In this document: piece by piece, positions 1-5,377 of the stretch
Numbering within the stretch: position 1 is the first letter of the stretch
Layout of the letters: every line of letters starts with the position of its first letter
From: Burkholderiales bacterium UBA4615
Lineage (GTDB): Bacteria; Pseudomonadota; Gammaproteobacteria; Burkholderiales; Burkholderiaceae_E
Assembly: GCA_002386465.1 (NCBI GenBank)
Contig: DGIT01000028.1
Coordinates: 4,476-9,852 of the forward strand
DNA length: 5,377 bases
Reading direction: 5' to 3'
Notes under the pieces: model-generated
What the model saw: only the letters and a program-made list of their open reading frames with translations
Database searches by the model: none
Told to the model about the DNA's origin: nothing
Translations under genes and position numbers: made by a program

Positions 1-455
1 GCGGCCACCAGGGCATACATGTTCACAGTCACCGGGTTGTACAGCGACTCCCAGGGGGCGTCGGGCACGTTGGGCACCACTGCGCGCGGCGCCACGCCGC
101 TGGACCCTTCACTCCGCGGCCGCCCGGCCAGGGTGATCAGCGCCACGTTGCACTTGCCTGCGGCAATGGCAGCGGCCGCATGGGCCACATGGATGATGTA
201 CGAGGAGCCGCCTGTATCGGTGGAGTCGACATAGCGCACGTTGCGCAGGCCGAGGTAGTCCAGCATGTTGTTGGCGCCCAGGCCCGGGGCGTCGCCGGCG
301 CACAGGTAGCCATCGACGTCGGCCATGGTCAGGCCGGCGTCGGCAAGTGCGCCGCGCGCGCATTCGGCGTGCAGCTGGGCGACGGTCTTGTCGGGCGCTT
401 TGCGAGTCGGATGCTCGTAGGCGCCCACGATGCAGGCCTTGCGACGTAGGGTCAT
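1..455 (-). CDS. Thiolase-superfamily protein lacking the usual nucleophilic Cys, N-terminal part (cut by left edge)
   Basis: I translated this gene directly on the minus strand. It starts at the ATG at 455-453 (MTLRRKACIVGAYEHPTR) and runs off the left edge after 151 codons, so roughly the first 40% of a typical 380-400 residue protein is seen. The fold signature is clear: a first beta strand, KACIVGAYE (about 6-14); a helix ending in ADAGLTMADVDGY (about 38-50); and the core AAAAIAAGKCNVALITLAG (about 93-111). In catalytic thiolases a Cys sits in a C-x-S/T-G segment before the core helix. Here that segment reads DSTDTGGSSYI (about 77-87), with no Cys; Asp80 or Thr81 occupies the place. Family knowledge: SCP2-thiolase-like proteins without this Cys include the Ltp2-type retro-aldolases, which work with DUF35 partners. 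I infer a lyase or non-thiolytic role on a CoA ester in the cytoplasm. The gene is divergent from the amidase gene. Its ribosome binding site is weak (GAGACA, close upstream). The His and second Cys motifs lie outside the window. Confidence 0.88.
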   Translation of the reverse strand, partial: MTLRRKACIVGAYEHPTRKAPDKTVAQLHAECARGALADAGLTMADVDGYLCAGDAPGLGANNMLDYLGLRNVRYVDSTDTGGSSYIIHVAHAAAAIAAGKCNVALITLAGRPRSEGSSGVAPRAVVPNVPDAPWESLYNPVTVNMYALVA

Positions 456-564
456 CGTTGTCTCGTGTGTGTGAGTCGTGGGGTGTCTGGGGGATCTTGA
501 GTGCGAAGGACCCGATACAGGCCGCTTCCCACACAGACCATACCGCCGCTGCGATCTGAAGCCA

Positions 565-577
565 AACCGGATCGGTT
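565..577. promoter_or_regulatory. Small inverted repeat in divergent intergenic region, possible operator
   Basis: The sequence AACCG-GAT-CGGTT is a perfect 5+5 inverted repeat with a 3-base centre. It overlaps a TTCGAA palindrome at 576-581. It lies in the 182-base gap (456-637) between the divergent thiolase-like gene and the amidase gene, where a shared regulator would be expected to bind. No regulator gene is in the window and I see no convincing -35/-10 pair on either strand nearby, so operator function is a guess. The rest of the gap holds a short GT-rich run (about 468-476), an ATGGCCAT palindrome (590-597) and the amidase ribosome binding site. Confidence 0.25.
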
Positions 578-627
578 CGAATTTGCGACATGGCCATTAG
601 CCGCACTTCAGGTCATCATCCGGGCAT

Positions 628-633
628 GGAGGA
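628..633 (+). promoter_or_regulatory. Ribosome binding site that sets the amidase start
   Basis: GGAGGA is a near-perfect Shine-Dalgarno sequence, 4 bases before the ATG at 638. It argues for that start over the in-frame upstream ATGs at 590 and 626. The ATG at 626 overlaps this site, and neither upstream ATG has a comparable one. Confidence 0.7.
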
Positions 634-637
634 CGTC

Positions 638-2041
638 ATGGACATTGCCTGGCACACGCTCACGGATCTTCGCCGCCTCATCGACCGCAAGGAGGCAAGC
701 GCACTTGAGGTGACCAATGCGTATCTGGCTCGCATCGATCGGGCCGACAACACGCTGCATGCGTTCACCGAGGTGTATCACGATGCGGCGCGCGCGCTCG
801 CGCGGGCGGCCGATGCGGCACGGGCATCGGGTTTGCCTATGGGGCCGCTGCATGGGCTGCCGATCGTGCTCAAGGATCTGCTGGAGATCGAGGGGCGTAT
901 CTGTACATTCGGATCGAAGCACTATGCCTCACGGGTCTCGCCAGTCACAGCGGCAACTGTGGAGCGCTTGTTCGCTTCGGGCATGGTGCCGCTTGGCAAG
1001 GTGCACATGACAGAGTTTGCCTTTGGCGGCTGGGGCACGAACGCGAACATGGGCGCACCCCGCAATCCCTGGGATCTGACGGTGCATCGTGTGCCCGGGG
1101 GTTCGTCGAGCGGCACAGGGGTGGCTGTGGCAGCCGGGCTGGCCCCCGCTGGTATTGGCAGCGATACCGGCGGCTCGGTACGTATCCCCTGCGCGTTTAA
1201 TGGGCTCACCGGACTGAAAGTGACCCATGGCCGTATCAGTTTGCATGGCACGGGCCTGCTGAGCTGGTCGCTCGACACCATCGGGCCGATGGCGCGCAGC
1301 GTGCAGGATTGCGCCCTGCTGCTCGATGCGATGGCAGCACCTGACCCGCGTGACCCCACCACGCTCACCCAGCCACTGGAGCATTTCGCACGTGATCCAC
1401 AGTCGGTGCGCGGATTGCGGGTTGCATTGCCCGACACCACAGGGTTTCCGGACTTTGTGGACCATGGTGTGGCCGCAGCCTGGCAGTCGGCCGCGCGTAC
1501 GTTTGAAGCGCTTGGCGCGCAGGTGATACCGGTGCGCCTGCCGGCGGGCTTTCTTGATCTGGCCGCCGCGGCGGGCGTGGTGATCACCGCCGAGGCCTAT
1601 GCCCTGCACGGTGCCCTGGCCGAGGACGAAGGCTCGCGCATCAATCCCGTCGTGCGCAAGCGTCTGCAGATGGCCAAACGGTATGGTCCTGTCGATTACA
1701 CCCAGGCGCTGCGCACGATGGGGCAGCGTCGCGCCGAGTTCATGGAATGGTTTGCCAGCTTTGACGCGATCCTGCTGCCGTGCGTCGCGATCCCGGCCAT
1801 TGCACTGGACGATGTCGACGAATCCTCACCGATTCCGGGTTTCTTTACCCGTCCTGCGAATTACCTGGGACTGTGCGCGTTGGCGCAGCCCTCCGGTCTG
1901 GCCAATGGCTTGCCGGTTGGCATTCAGATCGTGGGCAAGCCTTATGCCGAGCGCACGGTCCTGTCGCTCGGCCAGGCATTTGAAACCGCTACGGGCAGCG
2001 CAATGCGCCACCCTGATCTCAGCGCCATCGGCTTGCCGTGA
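638..2041 (+). CDS. Amidase-signature family hydrolase
   Basis: This is a 467-residue protein of the amidase-signature family, which hydrolyses amide bonds to a carboxylate and ammonia or an amine. The length is normal (450-500). The Ser-cisSer-Lys triad is complete: Lys79 in PIVLKDLLEIEG, cis-Ser156 in PGGSSSGTG, and nucleophile Ser180 in GSDTGGSVRIP. The 24-residue spacing between the serines is as in GatA and other members. After the nucleophile comes FNGLTGLKVTHGRIS, the usual core strand, and near the C-terminus GLANGLPVGIQIVG (about 427-440), also typical. There is no signal peptide, so it is probably cytoplasmic. The start at 638 (MDIAWHTLTDLRRL) is chosen for the GGAGGA site just upstream. 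It resembles GatA, but no gatB or gatC is nearby, so a catabolic or detoxifying amidase is more likely than a tRNA amidotransferase subunit. The substrate cannot be told. It is on the same strand as the acyl-CoA dehydrogenase gene 116 bases downstream, but a hairpin and a promoter-like element lie between them, so they may be separate transcripts. Confidence 0.93.
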   Translation: MDIAWHTLTDLRRLIDRKEASALEVTNAYLARIDRADNTLHAFTEVYHDAARALARAADAARASGLPMGPLHGLPIVLKDLLEIEGRICTFGSKHYASRVSPVTAATVERLFASGMVPLGKVHMTEFAFGGWGTNANMGAPRNPWDLTVHRVPGGSSSGTGVAVAAGLAPAGIGSDTGGSVRIPCAFNGLTGLKVTHGRISLHGTGLLSWSLDTIGPMARSVQDCALLLDAMAAPDPRDPTTLTQPLEHFARDPQSVRGLRVALPDTTGFPDFVDHGVAAAWQSAARTFEALGAQVIPVRLPAGFLDLAAAAGVVITAEAYALHGALAEDEGSRINPVVRKRLQMAKRYGPVDYTQALRTMGQRRAEFMEWFASFDAILLPCVAIPAIALDDVDESSPIPGFFTRPANYLGLCALAQPSGLANGLPVGIQIVGKPYAERTVLSLGQAFETATGSAMRHPDLSAIGLP

Positions 2042-2064
2042 ACGCGCCACGAGCGCGTGCCGTG

Positions 2065-2103
2065 CGCGGGCTCGACCGAACGCGCTGAGTGGCCGAGCCT
2101 GCG
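2065..2103. terminator. Strong GC-rich hairpin between amidase and acyl-CoA dehydrogenase genes
   Basis: CGCGGGCTCG (2065-2074) pairs with CGAGCCTGCG (2094-2103) over 10 base pairs with one G-U wobble, enclosing a 19-base loop. Inside, after an A-C mismatch, CCG (2076-2078) can pair with TGG (2090-2092), extending the stem. It begins 24 bases after the amidase stop. No real T-run follows (GTCTATACT), so it is not a classical Rho-independent terminator. It could act as an imperfect terminator or as an mRNA 3'-end stabiliser. Confidence 0.4.
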
Positions 2104-2112
2104 GTCTATACT
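2085..2112 (+). promoter_or_regulatory. Possible sigma-70-type promoter for the acyl-CoA dehydrogenase gene
   Basis: TATACT at 2107-2112 matches the -10 consensus at 5 of 6 bases. With a 16-base spacer the -35 position holds CTGAGT (2085-2090), a weak match (3 of 6). The ATG of the next gene lies 45 bases after the -10 element, a reasonable leader length. The -35 would lie inside the hairpin of the preceding gap, so termination of the amidase transcript and initiation of the next would be packed together. This is a pattern match only. Confidence 0.35.
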
Positions 2113-2157
2113 CCATCGAATGCATACAGGGGCCTCAACCTCACGCTGGACTGAACC

Positions 2158-4482
2158 ATGATCGATCTCAGCGCACGACTCGATGCCCCAAGCGACGACG
2201 ACCGCATGATCCGCGACGCGGCAGCGGCCTATTGTTCGCGTGATCCGGAGTTGCGCAGAGTCCGCGCTCTGCGCGGTACCCGCCCGGGTTTTGATGCGAG
2301 CGTCTGGCAGGAACTGGCCGACATGGGCTGGCTGGGTTGCCGTGTGCCCGAGTCCCTGGGCGGCATGGCCTTGTCGCACACGCAAACGGCGCTGATGCTC
2401 GAGCAATTTGGCCGTTCACTGGCGCCTGAGCCACTGGCAGCCTGCGCCATCATGAGTGCTCAGGCCCTGCTTGCCGGTGGCCATGAAGCACTGAACGCGC
2501 TGTGGCTGCCCAAGTTGATGGCTGGGCAATGGAGGCCTGTGCTTGCCTGGCAGGAGGAGGCCGCCGGGTCCGCTGGGGGTGCGCCCAGTGGAGCATCGGA
2601 CGGCTGGCCCGTGACCACCCGCGCGATTGCGCAGGGCGACCGCGTGAGCCTGGTGGGTGCAAAGCGTTTCGTGCCCTACGGCGACAGTGCAGATGCGTTC
2701 ATCGTCTCTGCCGAAGGCCCCTCGGGGCCCGCGCTGTACCTGATTCCGCGTGATGCGGCGGGGCTGCGCATGGTCACGCGCCCCCGCGTGGATGGCGGTC
2801 ACTGGAGCGAACTTGTTCTGGATGGCGTGAGCCTGGGGCCCGAAGCCGAGATTGCTCATGGCGAGTCGGCCTGCGCTGCGCTGCACAGTGCACTCGATGC
2901 AGGCCGCCTGGCGGTTGGCGCTGAACTCGTCGGGCTGATGGGCCGGGCGTTCGAGATCACCATTGAGTACCTCAAGGTGCGCGAGCAGTTTGATCGCCGC
3001 ATTGGCAGCTTTCAGGCGCTGCAACACCGCGCCACCGATCTGCTGGTGCTGGTGGAATTATCGCGATCGGTTCTGCGCCGCGCAGCGCGTCAATTCGACG
3101 AAACAGAGGACCCGGCGGCCCGTGCCATGGCAGCCAGTCAGCTCAAGGCGCGCGCATCCGATGCCGCCGTGCAGGTCGTCAAGGGATGCATTCAGCTGCA
3201 TGGCGGCATTGGCTATACCGACGACTGCAATATCGGCATGTTTCTCAAGCGCGCTATGGTGCTGGCGGCCTGGCTGGGTGGGGCGGATGCACATCGGTTG
3301 CGTTACGGTCAGTTGGCCGACCGCACTGTGGGCCGTTCTGATCCGACGGTCACGGACGAACCGCTTCGTCTTGAGGCGCGTGCCTTGCTTGCCGAGCATT
3401 TTCCACAGGCCTGGCGCTATCCCGCGACCCGCATGAGCATTCGCGATACCGATGCCTGGCAGAAAACGCTGGCCGCCAAAGGCTGGATCGCGCCAGGCTG
3501 GCCGCGCGAACATGGCGGCATGGGCTTATCCACCTACGACCAGATCGTCCTCGCCGAGGAATTCGATCGGCATGGGCTATCCATTGTGTCGAATATGGGC
3601 GTGACCATGCTGGGGCCCTTGCTGATTCGTTACGGCACGCCGGATCAGAAGCGCAAGTATCTGCCTGCGATCGTGAAGGGCGAAGTGCGCTGGTGCCAGG
3701 GATATTCCGAGCCTGGCGCGGGTTCCGATCTCGCTTCGCTGCGCACGCGCGCAGTGCTGGAGGGCGACACCTTCACGGTGAATGGCCAGAAAATCTGGAC
3801 CACCTATGCCCATGAAGCCGACATGATCTTTCTGTTGGTGCGCACTGATCCCCATGCCAAGAAGCAGGATGGCATCAGCTTCCTGCTGGTCGACATGCGC
3901 ACCCCGGGCATTACGGTCAAGCCGATTCGCAACCTGACCGGCGAGTCGGAATTTTGCGAAGTGTTTTTCGACGATGTGAAAGTGCCCCGCGAAAACATCG
4001 TGGGCGAACTCAATCGGGGCTGGTCGATGGCCAAATCCCTGCTGGGTTCCGAACGGATTTCGATTGGCAGTCCGCGCCTGGCGCGGTACCCCTTGCAGCT
4101 CCTTCAGGGACTGATGCAAGCGCAGGGACTCATGGCCGATCCGGTGCAGCGCGCCCGTTTCGATCGACTGAGGCTCGAGGTGGACGATCTGGCTGCCGCC
4201 TTCATGCGTATGGCCGAAGTGCTGCGCCGAGGTGATGAGCTGGGTGCCGAAGTATCCATCCTCAAGATCTGGGTCACCGAGACCATGCAGCGTGTGACGG
4301 ACATGCTGCTCGAATGTCAGGCCGAAGCCGGCACGCTGGACGAGGCCGTTCCCCTGTCGGATGGCACCTCGGTCCATGTGGCGGGTCAGTACTTCCTGTC
4401 ACGACCGGCGACCATTTACGGCGGCTCCAATGAGATCCAGCGCAATATTCTGGCCAAGGCCGTTCTCGAGTTGCCTGGCTGA
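2158..4482 (+). CDS. Fused two-domain acyl-CoA dehydrogenase (FAD-dependent)
   Basis: This 774-residue protein is about twice the usual acyl-CoA dehydrogenase length (380-400) and consists of two such units in tandem, joined near residues 385-400. Members oxidise acyl-CoA to 2-enoyl-CoA with FAD and pass electrons to ETF. The N-terminal half keeps the FAD-contact motif REQFDRRIGSFQALQH (275-290) and QLHGGIGYTDD (346-356), but its middle beta domain is degenerate (LAWQEEAAG, about 129-137). The C-terminal half keeps the middle domain CQGYSEPGAGSDLA (513-526), GQKIWTTYAHEAD (543-555), FFDDVKVPRENIVGE (603-617) and YGGSNEIQRN (754-763), but lacks the R-x-QF motif. The usual MCAD-type catalytic Glu position is Gly755. 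Glu632 in LLGSERISI aligns by eye with the alternative base of isovaleryl-CoA-type enzymes. The halves are therefore complementary, as in heteromeric FadE pairs and the fused mycobacterial FadE34 that acts on steroid side chains. The ATG at 2158 has GGA 7 bases upstream. The DUF35 gene follows 87 bases downstream. The substrate is unknown; a bulky or branched acyl-CoA is my inference. Confidence 0.93.
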   Translation: MIDLSARLDAPSDDDRMIRDAAAAYCSRDPELRRVRALRGTRPGFDASVWQELADMGWLGCRVPESLGGMALSHTQTALMLEQFGRSLAPEPLAACAIMSAQALLAGGHEALNALWLPKLMAGQWRPVLAWQEEAAGSAGGAPSGASDGWPVTTRAIAQGDRVSLVGAKRFVPYGDSADAFIVSAEGPSGPALYLIPRDAAGLRMVTRPRVDGGHWSELVLDGVSLGPEAEIAHGESACAALHSALDAGRLAVGAELVGLMGRAFEITIEYLKVREQFDRRIGSFQALQHRATDLLVLVELSRSVLRRAARQFDETEDPAARAMAASQLKARASDAAVQVVKGCIQLHGGIGYTDDCNIGMFLKRAMVLAAWLGGADAHRLRYGQLADRTVGRSDPTVTDEPLRLEARALLAEHFPQAWRYPATRMSIRDTDAWQKTLAAKGWIAPGWPREHGGMGLSTYDQIVLAEEFDRHGLSIVSNMGVTMLGPLLIRYGTPDQKRKYLPAIVKGEVRWCQGYSEPGAGSDLASLRTRAVLEGDTFTVNGQKIWTTYAHEADMIFLLVRTDPHAKKQDGISFLLVDMRTPGITVKPIRNLTGESEFCEVFFDDVKVPRENIVGELNRGWSMAKSLLGSERISIGSPRLARYPLQLLQGLMQAQGLMADPVQRARFDRLRLEVDDLAAAFMRMAEVLRRGDELGAEVSILKIWVTETMQRVTDMLLECQAEAGTLDEAVPLSDGTSVHVAGQYFLSRPATIYGGSNEIQRNILAKAVLELPG

Positions 4483-4483
4483 G

Positions 4484-4501
4484 GCCACCCTGCTGAGTGG
4501 C
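4484..4501. other. Short hairpin just after the acyl-CoA dehydrogenase stop codon
   Basis: GCCAC (4484-4488) and GTGGC (4497-4501) form a perfect 5-bp stem with an 8-base loop, 1 base after the TGA. No T-run follows, so it is unlikely to be a strong terminator, and the downstream genes may be read through from the same transcript. The rest of the 87-base gap shows no clear promoter. Confidence 0.25.
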
Positions 4502-4569
4502 GGTCCTGTGCTGCGCCCGTCGCCAGCGTGACCGCATCTTTCCTTGTCTGCATTCCAGCGAATCCAACC

Positions 4570-4953
4570 ATGCCCGACACGCCGACCATCGCGCCCAGAC
4601 CCGAACAGGATTACCTCGCCTTTCTTGCACAGGGCCGTTTCATGATCCAGCGCAGCCGCTCAAGCGGACGCCATGTGTTCTATCCGCGTGTGGCTGAGCC
4701 GCTCACCGGCGCCACCGATCTGGAGTGGGTCCCTGCCAGCGGGTTCGGCACGGTGTACGCCACCAGTGTCGTGCGCCAGCGCGATCCGGCGCAAAGCTAC
4801 AACGTGGCGCTCATTGATCTGGTCGAGGGGCCGCGCATGATGAGTCGCGTGGAGGGCATTGCTCCGGATGCCGTGCGCATCGGCATGAAAGTGCAGGCGC
4901 GCGTGGCAGCCGAGGGCGACGGTTTTATCGTGGTCTTCGATCCGGTGGCCTGA
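4570..4953 (+). CDS. DUF35 / OB-fold protein without zinc-ribbon cysteines, partner of thiolase-like protein
   Basis: This 127-residue protein has the length and layout of DUF35 (Zn-ribbon plus OB-fold) proteins. It has an N-terminal helix PEQDYLAFLAQGRF (about 11-24), the former zinc-ribbon segment QRSRSSGRHVFYPR (27-40), the hallmark DLEWVPASGFGTVYATSVV (50-68), and OB-fold strands to the end (YNVALIDL, VKVQARV-like region, GFIVVFDPV). In typical members the ribbon reads C-x-x-C-G ... C-P-x-C-G. Here the four positions are Ser29, Ser32, Glu43 and Thr46, so zinc binding there is lost; the protein contains no Cys at all. Family knowledge: DUF35 proteins or domains bind thiolase-fold enzymes and help hold the acyl-CoA, as in ChsH2-Ltp2. 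The location directly upstream of a thiolase-like gene (12-base gap) supports that pairing. The start at 4570 is preferred over the in-frame GTG at 4528 because the family helix begins soon after it; neither has a strong ribosome binding site. Confidence 0.87.
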   Translation: MPDTPTIAPRPEQDYLAFLAQGRFMIQRSRSSGRHVFYPRVAEPLTGATDLEWVPASGFGTVYATSVVRQRDPAQSYNVALIDLVEGPRMMSRVEGIAPDAVRIGMKVQARVAAEGDGFIVVFDPVA

Positions 4954-4959
4954 GGAGGG
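4954..4959 (+). promoter_or_regulatory. Ribosome binding site of second thiolase-like gene, abutting the DUF35 stop codon
   Basis: GGAGGG follows immediately on the TGA (4951-4953) of the DUF35 gene and lies 6 bases before the ATG at 4966. The arrangement suggests translational coupling and near-equal production of the two proteins. The ATG at 4961 is not a usable start because it meets a TGA two codons later. Confidence 0.8.
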
Positions 4960-4965
4960 CATGGC

Positions 4966-5377
4966 ATGAAAGACGGCTTTCCACGCGGCCAGACCGCAAT
5001 CGTCGGTGCAGCGACCCATGGCATGGGCGAAGCGCCCGGGTTCGACTCCATCGATCTGGCTGTGCAGGCCAGCGTCAAGGCGCTTGCGCAGGCGGGCCTG
5101 ACGCCGGCGGATGTTGATGGACTTTTCGTTGGTCTGCCACAGGATTTTCTGTCGGGCCTGTCGCTCTCGGAATATCTGGGCATCCATCCGAAAGTGACCG
5201 ACAACAACCGCACCGGTGGGTCAGCGTTTCTGACGCATCTGTTCTGGGCAGCCAATGCGCTGGCCACCGGGCAATGCGAAGTGGCGCTCATCGCCTATGG
5301 CAGCAATCAGCGCAGCGGGGCGGGCAAACTCGTCAGTTCGCAGAAGGTGCCTTACTTCGAAGCCATGTATCGCCCGA
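4966..5377 (+). CDS. Thiolase-superfamily protein lacking the usual nucleophilic Cys, N-terminal part (cut by right edge)
   Basis: 137 codons are visible from the ATG at 4966 (MKDGFPRGQTAIVGAATHG) before the right edge; a full protein would be about 380-390 residues. The thiolase fold is seen in QTAIVGAA (9-16), the helix plus turn LAQAGLTPADVDGLFVG (40-56), YLGIHPKV (70-77), and AANALATGQCEVALIAYGS (95-113). The segment that should carry the nucleophile reads DNNRTGGSAFL (79-89): there is no Cys, and Arg82 or Thr83 takes its place. Cys104 lies on the strand after the core helix, not at the catalytic site. This is the same kind of loss as in the thiolase-like gene at the left edge, and both share a TGGS core. 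Known members of this type pair with DUF35 proteins and can act as retro-aldolases on 3-hydroxyacyl-CoAs (Ltp2). I infer a CoA-dependent C-C lyase in a complex with the product of the DUF35 gene just upstream. The catalytic His/Tyr region is outside the window. Confidence 0.88.
   Translation, partial: MKDGFPRGQTAIVGAATHGMGEAPGFDSIDLAVQASVKALAQAGLTPADVDGLFVGLPQDFLSGLSLSEYLGIHPKVTDNNRTGGSAFLTHLFWAANALATGQCEVALIAYGSNQRSGAGKLVSSQKVPYFEAMYRP

Noticed and set aside
109..606. A 165-codon open frame on the minus strand across the left-edge gene and the divergent gap
   Set aside because: It overlaps the thiolase-like gene in another frame, is Arg/Pro-rich with no recognisable fold, and runs through the intergenic region. 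It is a GC-rich shadow.
590..637. Upstream in-frame starts (590 and 626) for the amidase gene
   Set aside because: The strong GGAGGA site sits 4 bases before the ATG at 638, and the first residues from 590 (MAISRTSGHHPG) do not look like the family N-terminus.
922..1609. Two long minus-strand open frames (221 and 226 codons) opposite the amidase gene
   Set aside because: The plus-strand frame carries the full amidase signature. The antisense products are low-complexity and match no family; long antisense frames are common at this GC content.
3577..4377. A 266-codon minus-strand open frame opposite the acyl-CoA dehydrogenase gene
   Set aside because: It mirrors the codon pattern of the real gene and its product has no recognisable motif. 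The sense frame has clear, conserved dehydrogenase motifs.
2158..4482. The possibility that the long dehydrogenase frame is a frameshift or assembly artefact joining two genes
   Set aside because: The frame is continuous over 774 codons with no stop or second ribosome binding site at the junction, and the two halves are complementary rather than duplicates. This fits a genuine fusion.
4528..4569. A GTG start extending the DUF35 protein by 14 residues
   Set aside because: There is no ribosome binding site before it, and the extra residues do not fit the family N-terminus. The ATG at 4570 gives the usual length.

Overview
The window is GC-rich, densely packed bacterial chromosome. Its codon use and gene types fit a proteobacterium, most likely a beta-proteobacterium of the Burkholderiales (Bordetella/Achromobacter/Comamonas-like). 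That placement is an inference from composition and protein style, because no taxonomic marker is present. There are five real genes, two of them cut by the window edges. I see no RNA genes, mobile elements or CRISPR arrays.

Layout: (1) bases 1-455, minus strand: the N-terminal part of a thiolase-superfamily protein. (2) bases 456-637: a divergent intergenic region with a small inverted repeat. (3) bases 638-2041, plus strand: an amidase-signature hydrolase with a complete Lys-Ser-Ser triad. (4) bases 2042-2157: a gap with a strong hairpin followed directly by a -10-like hexamer. (5) bases 2158-4482: a 774-residue fusion of two acyl-CoA dehydrogenase halves. (6) bases 4570-4953: a 127-residue DUF35/OB-fold protein. 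(7) bases 4966 to the right edge: the N-terminal part of a second thiolase-superfamily protein, probably translationally coupled to the DUF35 gene.

The genes look like part of a CoA-ester catabolic cluster. The acyl-CoA dehydrogenase would desaturate an acyl-CoA. A hydratase, not in the window, would add water. A thiolase-fold protein working with a DUF35 partner would then cleave a C-C bond. Both thiolase-like proteins lack a cysteine in the segment that normally carries the nucleophile. This makes a retro-aldolase role (Ltp2/ChsH2-type, known from steroid side-chain degradation) more likely than classical thiolysis. The DUF35 protein has also lost all four zinc-ribbon cysteines. The amidase could release a carboxylic acid from an amide substrate that feeds the pathway, but its link to the other genes is only by position. 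The substrate cannot be read from the sequence.
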